A stretch of DNA of 64,000 bases from Nitrincola sp048264025 (GCF_048264025.1 NZ_JBLXDN010000003.1:1-64000), one strand, 5' to 3'. Positions 7,889-16,934 are shown, counted from the first letter of the stretch. The notes: a model not told the origin generated them from the sequence alone. Translations and numbers: made by a program.

Positions 7889-8787
7889 TTGCTTTTGTTG
7901 ATGAGTATCGTGACCAATACGGAGTCGAGCCGATCTGTCGAATCCTGCAGATTGCTCCGTCGGGTTACTACAAGCAGGTCGCCAGAGCTCGTGATCCTGA
8001 GTTGCGCCCTGACCGCAGTAAACGGGATGACCAGCTCTGTGTTGAAATCCAGCGTGTCTGGGATGACAACATGCAATGTTACGGTGTAGTCAAGGTCTGG
8101 AAGCAGCTTCTACGGGAGCAGGTTGAGGTGGCTCGATGCACCGTGAGGCGCCTGATGCAGCGTCTTGGCTTACAGGGTGTGCGTCGAGGCCAAGCTGTCC
8201 GCACCACGGTACCGGATGATAAAGCCGCCTACCCACAAGACAGGGTTCAGCGCTATTTCCATGCTGATCAGCCCAACCAGTTGTGGGTATCGGACTTCAC
8301 GTATGTCTCGACCTGGCAGGGTTGGCTCTATGTGGCTTTTGTGATCGATGTCTTTGCACGTCGCATTGTGGGCTGGCGGGTCAGCAACCGTATGCAGACT
8401 GATTTCGTTCTGGATGCACTGGAGCAGGCCTTGCATGAACGTCAACCACATCGGGCCGGAGGGCTGATCCATCACAGTGACCGAGGTAGCCAGTATGTTT
8501 CCATCCGATACACTGAGCGCCTAGCCGAGGCCAATATAGAGCCTTCTGTGGGCAGTAAAGGAGACAGCTACGACAATGCATTGGCTGAGACCCTCAATGG
8601 CTTGTACAAGGCTGAGGTGATCCACCGCCAATCATGGAAGAGCCGTGAAGCCGTTGAGATGGCCACTCTGAAATGGGTGCATTGGTATAACCATCAGCGG
8701 CTACTGGGTTCGATTGGGTATATACCTCCAGCGGAAGCTGAGGCAAACTACTATCAGCACCAAACTGGTCAGGCTATAGCGGCCTGA
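7885..8787 (+). CDS. IS3-family transposase OrfB (DDE integrase fold)
   Basis: 300-residue catalytic subunit. The HTH_21-like N-terminus (about 5-60) is followed by an rve integrase core with the DDE triad: Asp in SDFTYVSTW, Asp in HHSDRGSQY and Glu in DNALAETLNG. The intact core and C-terminal WHYNHQRLLGS-like end (WVHWYNHQRLLG) indicate a functional enzyme. It starts at TTG overlapping the orfA stop and ends 13 bases before the right inverted repeat. Confidence 0.92.
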   Translation: MIAFVDEYRDQYGVEPICRILQIAPSGYYKQVARARDPELRPDRSKRDDQLCVEIQRVWDDNMQCYGVVKVWKQLLREQVEVARCTVRRLMQRLGLQGVRRGQAVRTTVPDDKAAYPQDRVQRYFHADQPNQLWVSDFTYVSTWQGWLYVAFVIDVFARRIVGWRVSNRMQTDFVLDALEQALHERQPHRAGGLIHHSDRGSQYVSIRYTERLAEANIEPSVGSKGDSYDNALAETLNGLYKAEVIHRQSWKSREAVEMATLKWVHWYNHQRLLGSIGYIPPAEAEANYYQHQTGQAIAA

Positions 8788-8800
8788 CTTAAAGCAAACT

Positions 8801-8826
8801 GCCTCCACAAAACCCGGTACGATTCA
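8801..8826 (-). repeat. IS3-family right terminal inverted repeat
   Basis: 26 bp, inverted copy of 7515-7540 with four differences; followed directly by the GAGA target duplication. Confidence 0.85.
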
Positions 8827-8983
8827 GAGATTCCAATACCAACCCATTCATAGAACGTAATGTTGGTGTTGGACCAGCGATTGATACGTGCCAGTCAGGT
8901 TTTTTTATTCGGTTGAGCAGGCTAAACGCAATCAGTGAATCGAGCTCGTTAAAGCCATCGAATGTCAGAATGCAGATTTTCAT
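8827..8983 (-). pseudogene. DJ-1/PfpI-family protein, N-terminal part (split by IS3 element)
   Basis: From the ATG at 8983, preceded by AAGGAAAG, the minus strand encodes MKICILTFDGFNELDSL and on to MNGLVLES before the IS. This is the first beta strand and the conserved Glu-containing loop of the DJ-1/PfpI fold. After the junction the frame runs into IS sequence. It joins in frame to 7068-7510 once the IS and one GAGA are removed. A MocR-type regulator is transcribed divergently 89 bases away and may have controlled it. Confidence 0.85.
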
Positions 8984-9039
8984 CTTAGTACTTTCCTTAA
9001 ATGTTATTTGATGGAAAAATCTTATGCCCATAAAGCAGT

Positions 9040-9055
9040 ACAATCAAAAAATTGT
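9040..9055. promoter_or_regulatory. Short dyad in the DJ-1/MocR divergent promoter region
   Basis: ACAAT-N6-ATTGT, a perfect 5-bp dyad between the two divergent starts. It could be a binding site for the adjacent regulator. The short arms make this a weak call. Confidence 0.3.
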
Positions 9056-9072
9056 CATAGGTGCATTTGTAA

Positions 9073-10398
9073 ATGACGAAAGCTCGCTATAAACAAGTCG
9101 TTGATGAGTTCACCACCAAGATTCGAGCAGGCTCACTCACACCTGGCACTCGATTACCCACTCATCGACAACTCGCCCAACAGTACGGACTTGCCTTAGT
9201 CACGGCATCAAAGGTGTATAGCGAACTTAGCGCAATGGGGTTGGTCTCGGGAGAAATAGGGCGCGGGACCTTTGTCAGAGAAATCACCTTGCCTGCAGCC
9301 TGGGGAACAGATCAGCAAGCCATTGCCGATGACCTAATCGACTTAAATTTTAACTATCCGGCTTTGCCACAACAGACCGATCTACTGCGCCTTGGGCTTC
9401 GTCAATTGGCTCTATCGGGAGATTTAGAAAGCTTATTGCGATACCAACCTCATGGTGGTCGAGATCATGAACGTCAAATCGTGACAGAGCATCTACATCG
9501 TCTCGGCTTAACCACTAAAGCCGACAATGTACTCATTGTAGACGGTGCCCAGCATGGCTTAATGACTACCGCCATGGCACTTTTACAAGCGGGGGACGTT
9601 ATGGCTGTAGATGCCATAACCTATTCAGGCATAAAGGTATTAGCTCAAATATTAGGCATTGAGCTATTACCCCTTCCCCAGGATCAGCAGGGCCTGGACA
9701 CCCGGGTGTTAAACACCCTATGCCAGAAGCGAAATATTAAAGCGCTCTATCTTCAACCCACGGTACACAATCCGTTAGGATGGGTGATGAGTGAGGAAAA
9801 ACGTTGTCAAGTAGTGACGATAGCCCGCCATCATGGGCTGATCCTAATCGAAGACGCGCCTTATGCTTTTTTGGAAAAACAAGCTCCCCTGCCACTCGCC
9901 CAACTCGCGCCTGAACGAACTCTATACGTTTCAAGTCTTTCTAAAAATGTGGCAACTGGACTACGTTTTGGTTTTCTTGCCGCACCGGATAAATGGGTGC
10001 CTCGCCTAAAAAGAGTCATACGAGCTTCTACCTGGAATACGCCCGCCATCATTACTGCTTTAGCCTGTAGCTGGATCAAAGACGGCACAGTCGAACGGCT
10101 AGAAAAAGCGAAACGTAATGATGCTTCTAAACGACAAAAAATACTGTCGGCGGTATTTCAGGGTTGTGATTATCAAAGCCACCCATGCTCCTATTTTGCC
10201 TGGCTCACTTTGCCGGAAGAAGAGCGAGCAGACCAAGTCGTAAATGCTTTGCTTAAAAAAGGCATCTCCGTATCTACCGCTGAACCTTTTACTATTACGC
10301 CGCATATACCGCATGCTATTCGCTTGGCGCTCGGCTCTGTGGAGCTCACAACACTGAACAGATCTCTGCAAGAGGTAAGAAAAACAATAGAGTATTAA
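9073..10398 (+). CDS. MocR-type PLP-dependent transcriptional regulator (GntR HTH + aminotransferase fold)
   Basis: 441 residues. An N-terminal GntR winged helix (about 5-70, with PGTRLPTHRQLAQQYGLALV) is linked to a fold-type I aminotransferase domain (about 90-440). The PLP lysine lies in SSLSKNVATGLRFGF near residue 289, and LQPTVHNPLG precedes it. MocR proteins sense PLP or amino-containing ligands and rarely catalyse transamination. It is divergent from the IS-broken DJ-1/PfpI gene and converges on a LysE-type exporter, whose stop overlaps its own by 4 bases, so its target is probably one of these. The ligand is unknown. Confidence 0.9.
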   Translation: MTKARYKQVVDEFTTKIRAGSLTPGTRLPTHRQLAQQYGLALVTASKVYSELSAMGLVSGEIGRGTFVREITLPAAWGTDQQAIADDLIDLNFNYPALPQQTDLLRLGLRQLALSGDLESLLRYQPHGGRDHERQIVTEHLHRLGLTTKADNVLIVDGAQHGLMTTAMALLQAGDVMAVDAITYSGIKVLAQILGIELLPLPQDQQGLDTRVLNTLCQKRNIKALYLQPTVHNPLGWVMSEEKRCQVVTIARHHGLILIEDAPYAFLEKQAPLPLAQLAPERTLYVSSLSKNVATGLRFGFLAAPDKWVPRLKRVIRASTWNTPAIITALACSWIKDGTVERLEKAKRNDASKRQKILSAVFQGCDYQSHPCSYFAWLTLPEEERADQVVNALLKKGISVSTAEPFTITPHIPHAIRLALGSVELTTLNRSLQEVRKTIEY

Positions 10399-10976
10399 GC
10401 GAAGATAAATCGATAAGCCACATAGAATAATAACAACGCCATCACTCGATTCACCCATGCCATCACCTTGGGGTTCATCGCGGCTTTTTTAAGACGAGCG
10501 CCTGCCAATAAATACACACTCGGTGCACCGCATGCCATGATGGAAAGAACCAGTGACCATAAAGCAATTTGTCCACCTTCGATCTGTGATCGTGGAAATT
10601 GCACCGTGACAATAGGCACTATCGCCACTAAAGCCTTAGGGTTACAGAGTTGTAAAATCAGGCCAGTTTTAAAGTTCACTGAAGCGTATTTAGCATGGCT
10701 GGTTTGTTGTTGAAAGCTCGATAGCAGGATTTTTACCCCAAGATAGGTAATATACATTCCACCTAAAATAGCAATAAGCGATTGATATTTTATGGGAATA
10801 ATCTCACTGCCAAGATAACCTATCAGTAGAAACAAGATCAGCATGGCAAGCCCCACACCAACACAATACAAAAAAGCACGCCAGCCCTGCCCACTGACAC
10901 CCGCGAACAATGCCAACATATTGGCTGGACCTGGACTGTACATAATGCCAAAGGCATAGATGATTATTTCGAGCAT
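10395..10976 (-). CDS. LysE-family translocator
   Basis: 193-residue inner-membrane protein with about six hydrophobic segments. The start MLEIIIYAFGIMYSPGPAN carries the SPGPAN motif of LysE/RhtB exporters, and QLCNPKALVAIVP is the second conserved signature. It probably exports an amino acid or related metabolite. GAGGG six bases before the ATG at 10976 fixes the start. An AraC regulator lies just upstream on the same strand with a 74-base gap, and the MocR gene converges on it with a 4-base overlap. The substrate cannot be read from sequence. Confidence 0.88.
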   Translation of the reverse strand: MLEIIIYAFGIMYSPGPANMLALFAGVSGQGWRAFLYCVGVGLAMLILFLLIGYLGSEIIPIKYQSLIAILGGMYITYLGVKILLSSFQQQTSHAKYASVNFKTGLILQLCNPKALVAIVPIVTVQFPRSQIEGGQIALWSLVLSIMACGAPSVYLLAGARLKKAAMNPKVMAWVNRVMALLLFYVAYRFIFA

Positions 10977-11050
10977 AAGAATCCCTCAAATGGATATTTG
11001 ATAAAAATAGGTAATAGGAAAATGAGTAAAATCTAAGGCAAGTTTGGCGG

Positions 11051-11893
11051 CTAAGTTCGCAGCAAGGTGCGCCTAAATTGATAAGGGGTGAGGCCGAACA
11101 TCGGCTTGAAACGTCGATTAAAGTAACTTAAATCGCTAAAGCCGAAGGTAAAGGCGACATCGGCTAACGGCATCCCCAGCTCTAGTGCCTCTTTGGCGCG
11201 ATTGATGCGGTAATTTTGCCAGTATTGATGGGGCGTCATGCCAAAATAATCCCGAAAACAACGCAGCAAGTGATACTTCGACATATGTGCCACTTGGCTT
11301 AATTCATCCAAAGAGGCTTCCTCGCCAACATGGGCGTGCAGATAATCACGCACTCGCTCAAAAACAGGGTCTTTGGCACGTCGTTTAGACTCCACTAAGC
11401 CAACAGGGCGGGGGATGCCCTGCTGACAAGCAAGATATTCAGCAAACTCAAACAACGCAGACGAATATTCCAGCGCTGATGAAGAGTCACTTTCTACCAA
11501 TGCAGCCAAGCGCAAAACATGGGCTTTTAATACTGTGTCGTTTTGCACAAGCTGCTCAATCCGAAAATCTTGTACTCGGCGAACACCTGCACTATGCAAC
11601 ATAGGCAATAATTGATCAGGGTGAACGTATAGCATTTTATAATGCAGTGTATCGTCGCCACCGGAATGGCCGTCGTGGGCGTCCTCTGGATTAAACACAA
11701 TGACATTACCAGAGTAACTTTTGTGATGTTCGCCCAATGCAAAAAAGTCCTGGCGGCCAGATAAGGTCACACCAAAGGAAAATTCTTCATGGGCATGGGT
11801 ACCGTAAGAAAAATCACTCATCGAAGCTTCAAGCAACATGATCTCATCAAGAACGGTACTTTTAGCAAATTGAAAACGATTTTCAGTCGACAT
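11051..11893 (-). CDS. AraC-family transcriptional regulator
   Basis: 280 residues. The N-terminal cupin-like ligand domain contains THAHEEFSFGVTLSG (about 32-46); the C-terminal double helix-turn-helix includes LDELSQVAHMSKYHLLRCFR and an FGFSDLSYFNRRFK signature. A frame start at 11917 is possible, but GAGGG lies about 6 bases before the ATG at 11893 giving MSTENRF, so I use that. It is upstream of and co-directional with the LysE exporter, a common arrangement in which the AraC protein activates the exporter in response to its substrate. Confidence 0.88.
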   Translation of the reverse strand: MSTENRFQFAKSTVLDEIMLLEASMSDFSYGTHAHEEFSFGVTLSGRQDFFALGEHHKSYSGNVIVFNPEDAHDGHSGGDDTLHYKMLYVHPDQLLPMLHSAGVRRVQDFRIEQLVQNDTVLKAHVLRLAALVESDSSSALEYSSALFEFAEYLACQQGIPRPVGLVESKRRAKDPVFERVRDYLHAHVGEEASLDELSQVAHMSKYHLLRCFRDYFGMTPHQYWQNYRINRAKEALELGMPLADVAFTFGFSDLSYFNRRFKPMFGLTPYQFRRTLLRT

Positions 11894-12105
11894 CACAACC
11901 CTCTGCGAATAACCCAAATCAATAGAGGCAGATTACCCAATTCCAAACTAAAAAGATTGGACGATATTGCGAAATTAAGGCAAGCATGGATGATTTTTAG
12001 CACGGCGCAGCAACGCCAGCGCGTTGCGTAGTAGATTATCCGGGTGGCCATGAGCTAACACGGGTAACATGGTTCCTGATGGTGAGTGCTGGATGGTATG
12101 CCTAT
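11894..12105. other. Intergenic spacer between AraC gene and racemase 3' end
   Basis: 212 bases with no supported gene. It contains a CAACGC/GTTGCG dyad near 12012-12028 without a T-run, which could contribute to termination of the ABC operon. Nothing else is evident. Confidence 0.4.
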
Positions 12106-12831
12106 TTATCCTCTGGTAGGCGTTGGCTCGGCCGCTTTTACTTCCGGGAACTGATAACTCAGTACCTTGCTGGTCTTAAGACCCAACCCCACCATGGCGT
12201 CGGCAAACGTCACAGCGATGCGCACGCCGTCGAGCACCGGGATAGACAGGTCCGCCTCCATGCGCCGAACCCACTGGCCCATGCCTGCACACCCTAATAC
12301 CAGCGCCTCGCCATGGTTGGATTCGAGTGCCTGGCGTGCGGCGTTGAGTACGCGCTGATAACTATCGGGGTCCTGCTCCAGTGCCAGTACCGGCACTTTA
12401 GACGCAAAAATTCCCGCACAACGGGAAGCCATTCCGTAGTGGTGCAGGTTACGGGTCAGGATGGGTACTGATCGCTCCAGCGTGGTCATGACGCAAAAAT
12501 TCTGGCACAACAACGAAGCCGTGTGCATTGCCATTTCACCGATGCCCAGTACCGGGGCTCGGGTCAGTTCCCGGGCCCCATCAAGGCCAGTGTCGTCGAA
12601 GCAGGCGATCACGTAGGCTGAGGGTGGGGTTGAACTCGACTCCAGCTGACGTACCTTGTGCGCGACCCAGTAAGCCGCCGACACGCCGTCGCTGTAGCCC
12701 TCGATGCTGGCTGGAGCTTCGGCGCAGCGGTGAAAGGTCAATTTGTGGTGCAAACCAGTCAGGGCGTTACACTCACGCGCCAGTTGTTCGGTCATCGACA
12801 CCGAGGCATTGGGGTTAATGACGGCAATCAT
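12106..12831 (-). CDS. Aspartate/glutamate/hydantoin racemase family protein
   Basis: 241-residue cytosolic enzyme of the two-cysteine racemase superfamily. MIAVINPNAS is the HyuE-type N-terminus, and the two catalytic cysteines lie in IACFDDTGL (near residue 79) and LGCAGMGQW. Hydantoin and allantoin racemases share this architecture, so a 5-substituted hydantoin or related N-carbamoyl ring compound is a plausible substrate. The start overlaps the upstream permease stop by ATGA, making it the last gene of a polyamine-type ABC operon. I infer that the transporter imports the racemase substrate. Confidence 0.82.
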   Translation of the reverse strand: MIAVINPNASVSMTEQLARECNALTGLHHKLTFHRCAEAPASIEGYSDGVSAAYWVAHKVRQLESSSTPPSAYVIACFDDTGLDGARELTRAPVLGIGEMAMHTASLLCQNFCVMTTLERSVPILTRNLHHYGMASRCAGIFASKVPVLALEQDPDSYQRVLNAARQALESNHGEALVLGCAGMGQWVRRMEADLSIPVLDGVRIAVTFADAMVGLGLKTSKVLSYQFPEVKAAEPTPTRG

Positions 12832-13649
12832 TTATCGGCATCCCGCCCTGGCTTACGCCGGAATAGTCGTAACGCAATTAATGTCAGTGCGATGACGGAC
12901 AGGGAAATCGCTGTGGTCAGGGTTCCCAGTGCATACAGAACGGGGCTGGTGACATTGGTGGTCATTGCGAACAATTCGAGCGGCAGCGTATTAAAGCTGC
13001 CTGAGGTCATCAGCGTGCGCGCGAATTCGTCATAACTGAGCGTGAACCCGAACAGGCCGATGCCCATCAGGCTGGGCGCTAGCAGTGGCAGCAGAATGTA
13101 GCGGAAGGTCTGCCAGTGAGAGGCACCCAGGTCCACCGATGCCATTTCGTAGCTCGGGTTAAAGCGATTGAACACCGCGAACATGATCAGTAAACCGAAT
13201 GGCAGGGTCCAGGTCAGGTGCGATCCGAAGCCGGAGCTGTACCAGGCCGGTTCGATTTCCAGTCGATCAAACATCAGCCCGATGCCAAGGCTGATCAAAA
13301 TGGAGGGAATAATCAGGCTGGTCAATGTCAGATAGAAAATCACCGATTGACCGGCGAAACGCTTGCGGAAGGCCAGGCCGGCGAGGAATGAAAACACCAC
13401 CGTACAAACCATGACGGCCAGTCCGAGAATCAGGGAGCGTCGTAATGAGGTTCCGAAGTTACCCACGGCCTGGGCTTCGAACAATTGACCGAACCAGTGC
13501 CAGGAGAGGCCTCGCATGGGAAAGGTCAGGCCGCCTCCGGGTCCTTGAAAAGAGAGCAGGGCAATAGTCAGCGTCGGGCCGTACAGAAACAGTACGAAGA
13601 GAGCGAAAAATGCCGCCAATAGATAAAAGCTGCGTGGTCGTTTATTCAT
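12828..13649 (-). CDS. ABC transporter permease, PotC-like
   Basis: 273-residue inner-membrane permease of the spermidine/putrescine/iron class (BPD_transp_1). About six membrane segments; the EAA-type loop contains ASVDLGASHWQTFRYILLP (about 172-190). GGAG lies just before the ATG at 13649, two bases after the PotB-like stop. It forms the heterodimeric channel with the upstream permease. The cargo is uncertain; PotABCD homology does not by itself mean polyamine. Confidence 0.9.
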   Translation of the reverse strand: MNKRPRSFYLLAAFFALFVLFLYGPTLTIALLSFQGPGGGLTFPMRGLSWHWFGQLFEAQAVGNFGTSLRRSLILGLAVMVCTVVFSFLAGLAFRKRFAGQSVIFYLTLTSLIIPSILISLGIGLMFDRLEIEPAWYSSGFGSHLTWTLPFGLLIMFAVFNRFNPSYEMASVDLGASHWQTFRYILLPLLAPSLMGIGLFGFTLSYDEFARTLMTSGSFNTLPLELFAMTTNVTSPVLYALGTLTTAISLSVIALTLIALRLFRRKPGRDADK

Positions 13650-13651
13650 GG

Positions 13652-14515
13652 CTACAGCTCCTTGCGTATGTTGACCAGCCGGAACAGGATTACCAGCATG
13701 ATCATGACGGTGGCGAGCAGGACGATGGCGCTCGCAGCGGCAGCGGGGTATTGCAACAGGGATATCTCGTTGTAGATCATCATGCCTACGTTGGCCTTGA
13801 TGCCGCCGCCCATGATCTTGACTGTGACAAAATCGCCCATCACCAGGGTGAATACGAAAATACTGCCGACGATGATGCCGGATCGGGACAGTGGCACAAT
13901 AATGTCCTTGAGTATTTGAAAACCCGAGGCGCCTGCGTCCACCGCCGCTTCTACCAGGTTGCGGTCGATGCGCATCATGCTGTTGAAAATAGGCACTACC
14001 ATGAACAGCGTATAAAGATGCACATAGGCCAGCACGACGGCGAAATCGCTGTAGAGCAAAAAGCTTAAAGGCTGGTCAATCAGCCCGCCTGACTGCAGCG
14101 TGGAGTTAACCAGGCCATTGCGTCCGAGCAAGGGTATCCAGGAAATCATGCGGATAATGTTCGAGGTGAAAAATGGCACAGTGCAGATGATGAAGCAGAG
14201 TGTTTGCGTGCGTGGGGAGCGTATGTGGAAGGCGAGAAAATAGGCCACCGTAAAGCCAATCGACAGGGTGAAGAACCAGGTCAGGGCCGCATATTTGAAC
14301 GTATTCAAGTAGGCTTGCAGCGTGACGGGTGAACTCAGCAGATACTGGTAATTATCGAAAATAAAATCCGGTATCAGTGAGTAGGAATTGTAGTCCCAGA
14401 AGCTGACAATGCCGATCACCATGACCGGAAACACCAGAAATGCCAGTAGCACCAGTGTTAGCGGCAGCGCCTGCCAATAGCTGTGCTGGTTGTGGGTTGT
14501 TATCATGGGGGCCAT
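13652..14515 (-). CDS. ABC transporter permease, PotB-like
   Basis: 287-residue permease with six predicted membrane segments and an EAA-like loop, AAVDAGASGFQILKDIIVP. A longer frame begins at 14545, but AAGGAG five bases before the ATG at 14515 decides the start (MAPMITTHNQHS). It sits between the substrate-binding gene and the second permease in one minus-strand operon. Confidence 0.9.
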   Translation of the reverse strand: MAPMITTHNQHSYWQALPLTLVLLAFLVFPVMVIGIVSFWDYNSYSLIPDFIFDNYQYLLSSPVTLQAYLNTFKYAALTWFFTLSIGFTVAYFLAFHIRSPRTQTLCFIICTVPFFTSNIIRMISWIPLLGRNGLVNSTLQSGGLIDQPLSFLLYSDFAVVLAYVHLYTLFMVVPIFNSMMRIDRNLVEAAVDAGASGFQILKDIIVPLSRSGIIVGSIFVFTLVMGDFVTVKIMGGGIKANVGMMIYNEISLLQYPAAAASAIVLLATVMIMLVILFRLVNIRKEL

Positions 14516-14569
14516 AAAAACTCCTTGAAATGCCGGCGCCAACATTCGTTGGCACCGCCAAGGTTGAGG

Positions 14570-15892
14570 TCAGGAAACGATAAATTCGTTCCATTTACGG
14601 ACCATGTACTGGTTCTCGTCCATCACCGAATTCCAGCATGCCACGCTACCCATACGCTCTTCGAAAGAGCCACCGTCACGCACCGCGCCGGCTTTTTCCA
14701 TCACATCGCCGTTCGGGCTCAGAATGTCGCCTTGAGCCGCCTGGCCTTGCATCCAGAAACCCCATTCATCTTCGCTCATGTGAGCTCGTGAAGTTTCTGG
14801 TGCCGCACTGTAGTAGCCCTGGCGGTTCAGGTAAGCACCGACCCAGCCTGAAAGGTACCAGTCGATGTATTCATAGGCGGCATCAAGTTCCAGACCCGAC
14901 AGATGTGATGCCAGGCCCAGCCCGCCACCCCAGGCGCGGTAGCCCTCTTTCAGTGGCTGATAAACACAGGGAACACCCTGGCTGCGCACGGCAGCAACGG
15001 CTGGAGACCACATGCTCTGGATCAACACCTCACCTGAGGCCATCAGATTCACGGATTCATCGAAGGTTTTCCAAAAGGCGCGGAACTGACCGTCACGTTT
15101 GGCTGCCTTCATGATTTCGATGGTCTGGTCTATCTCTGCCCGGGTCATGTTGCCCTTGTCGGCATAGGTGATTTCGCCCATGGCTTCGCAAATCATCGCT
15201 GCATCCATAATACCGATCGATGGAATGTTGATGATTGAGGTTTGGCCTTTGAAGGCGGGGTCCATAATGTCGGCCCAGCTAGTGATGGGTCGGCCCACCA
15301 GGTCTGGTCGAATGCCCAGCGTATCGGCATTGTAGATCGTCGGGATCAGCGTCATCCAGTCGGTTGGACTGTCGGCGAAAACAGTGGCATTCCGGTCTGG
15401 AACAAACCCCACAGTGTGAGGTGCTGTACCCTGAGCAATTTCTGCATCTTCAGTCAGTTTGCCGGTAATAAACAGCGGCGAGATTTTGTCGTAATTGGTG
15501 AGTCGTCGTATATCCAGGGGTTGCATTGCACCCGATGGGAACACTTTTTTGCAGATCCAGTATTCGATATCGGCGATGTCATAGGAGTTGGGCTGGGTGA
15601 CCGCGCGTTGGGTAACACTGTCAGAATCCAGGGAGGTCAATTGGAGGTTAAAGCCCAGGTCCTCTTTGCACTTGTCGGCGATGGCATTGAGGTTGGACAC
15701 CCCGGTGCCAAACTGGCGTAGCGTAACGTTTTTGATATTCTGCGCCCAGATCATCGGAAAGCCGGTAATAGCGCCACTGCCTAAGGCTACTGCGCCGACG
15801 CTAGCGGCACCTTTGAGTAGCTTGCGGCGAGACAGACCTTTGCTTTTAGCCGTTATTTCTGCGGTGTTTTCGGGGGTATGGTTGTCATTCAT
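14570..15892 (-). CDS. ABC transporter substrate-binding protein, PotD-like, Tat-exported
   Basis: 440-residue periplasmic binding protein of the SBP_bac_8/PotD class. The N-terminus carries a twin-arginine signal, SRRKLLKGAASVGAVALGSG (about 22-41), so export is probably by Tat in a folded state. The body has YDIADIEYWI and WADIMDPAFKGQTSI segments typical of extended-loop binding proteins. An upstream extension to 15994 is possible, but GAGGAA before the ATG at 15892 supports the shorter start. It is the second gene of the operon, 10 bases after the ATPase. The ligand is unknown. Confidence 0.88.
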   Translation of the reverse strand: MNDNHTPENTAEITAKSKGLSRRKLLKGAASVGAVALGSGAITGFPMIWAQNIKNVTLRQFGTGVSNLNAIADKCKEDLGFNLQLTSLDSDSVTQRAVTQPNSYDIADIEYWICKKVFPSGAMQPLDIRRLTNYDKISPLFITGKLTEDAEIAQGTAPHTVGFVPDRNATVFADSPTDWMTLIPTIYNADTLGIRPDLVGRPITSWADIMDPAFKGQTSIINIPSIGIMDAAMICEAMGEITYADKGNMTRAEIDQTIEIMKAAKRDGQFRAFWKTFDESVNLMASGEVLIQSMWSPAVAAVRSQGVPCVYQPLKEGYRAWGGGLGLASHLSGLELDAAYEYIDWYLSGWVGAYLNRQGYYSAAPETSRAHMSEDEWGFWMQGQAAQGDILSPNGDVMEKAGAVRDGGSFEERMGSVACWNSVMDENQYMVRKWNEFIVS

Positions 15893-15902
15893 CGTTGGTT
15901 CC

Positions 15903-16934
15903 TCAGCGAGTTGTTGCAGGGGTATCGAACAGATTGATAGCACTCTTTTCCCAGTGCAGCGCAACGCGCTGACCGAGACATACCAGAGATTCATTCATCC
16001 GGGCTTCGGGGAGATAGCACATCACCGTCTGGCCATCGTCCAGTCGGGTTTCCACAAAGAAGAACTGTGCCTGGAATTCGATATCAACGATGGTTGCTTC
16101 CAGACGGGTAGCTGTATTGGGTGGGGTGTAATCCAGGGGCTCGATGACCAGATGATCGGCGCGGATGGAAAAGGGTTGCTGCAGGTCGGCTGGCATTCCG
16201 TCGTTGGGCTGCAGAACATTGTGTCCACCAATAAAGTTGGCTACGAACTCGGTTCGCGGCGCTTCAAAAATATGGCGTGGGTGACCACTTTGCTCGATGC
16301 GTCCATCCGACATCACGATGGCGAGATCAGCCAAGGCAAAGGCTTCTTCCTGCGAATGGGTCACATGGATAAAGGTTAAACCGAGCTGTTGCTGTAAACT
16401 TTTTAATTCTTTGCGCATTTTTACGCGTAAGAACGGATCGAGTGCTGATAAAGGTTCGTCCAACAGCACTACATCCGGTCGGCAGATCAACGCCCGTGCC
16501 AGAGCGATGCGTTGTTGCTGTCCGCCTGAGAGCTGCCCGGGCAACTTGTCGGCAAATGCACCCATGTTGACCAGCTCCAGCATTTCTTCAGCGGCACGAT
16601 GACGTTCCGCCTTGCCCTTGCCTGCGATTTTCAAGCCATAGGCTACGTTGTCCCGACACGAAAGGTGCGGAAACAACGCGTAGTTCTGAAACATCATGGC
16701 GGTGCCGCGCTGGCGTGGCGACAAGGCGGTCACATTGCGATTGTCGAGCAGGATGTCGCCATCGGAGACATCTTCATGCCCGGCGATCATCCGCAAGGTG
16801 GTGCTTTTGCCACAACCACTAGGGCCCAGCAAGCAACAATAGCTGCCACCAGGCACCTTGAGGTTGATGCCATCGACAGCCAGATGACCGTCATAAAACT
16901 TGCTGGTTTTGATTAATTCAACCGAACCCGCCAT
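15903..16934 (-). CDS. ABC transporter ATP-binding protein, PotA-like
   Basis: 343 residues: a nucleotide-binding domain with Walker A GPSGCGKST (about 37-45), Q-loop FQNYALFPH, signature LSGGQQQRIALARAL and Walker B VVLLDEPLSALD, then a TOBE-like C-terminus (about 265-340). The start at ATG 16934 (MAGSVELIKTSKF) is preferred over 16961 because homologs begin there. First gene of the five-gene operon. A perfect palindrome AATTGTTAACAATT lies 16 bases upstream, where a repressor could block transcription or initiation. Confidence 0.9.
   Translation of the reverse strand: MAGSVELIKTSKFYDGHLAVDGINLKVPGGSYCCLLGPSGCGKSTTLRMIAGHEDVSDGDILLDNRNVTALSPRQRGTAMMFQNYALFPHLSCRDNVAYGLKIAGKGKAERHRAAEEMLELVNMGAFADKLPGQLSGGQQQRIALARALICRPDVVLLDEPLSALDPFLRVKMRKELKSLQQQLGLTFIHVTHSQEEAFALADLAIVMSDGRIEQSGHPRHIFEAPRTEFVANFIGGHNVLQPNDGMPADLQQPFSIRADHLVIEPLDYTPPNTATRLEATIVDIEFQAQFFFVETRLDDGQTVMCYLPEARMNESLVCLGQRVALHWEKSAINLFDTPATTR

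Larger units (their letters stand above)
7515..8826 (+). mobile_element. Complete IS3-family insertion sequence, 1312 bp
   Basis: Bounded by imperfect 26-bp terminal inverted repeats (7515-7540 and 8801-8826, 22 of 26 matching, starting TGAATC) and flanked by a direct repeat GAGA (7511-7514 and 8827-8830), a 4-bp target duplication. It encodes the two-frame transposase typical of IS3 (orfA, orfB), both intact. It interrupts a DJ-1/PfpI gene in the opposite orientation. Intact genes, clean ends and an unmutated duplication point to a recent, possibly still mobile insertion. Confidence 0.93.

Noticed and set aside
7861..7890. Programmed -1 frameshift site in the IS3 element
   Set aside because: No A-rich slippery heptamer with a downstream structure is evident; the TTGA overlap equally allows coupled reinitiation.
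13610..14068. 152-codon plus-strand ORF antisense to the PotB/PotC-like permeases
   Set aside because: Its composition (many His, Asp, Tyr) is that of an antisense shadow of membrane-protein codons; both permeases are well supported.
14638..15721. Plus-strand ORFs of about 158 codons opposite the PotD-like gene
   Set aside because: Arg/Pro/Ser-rich antisense shadows with no start signals.
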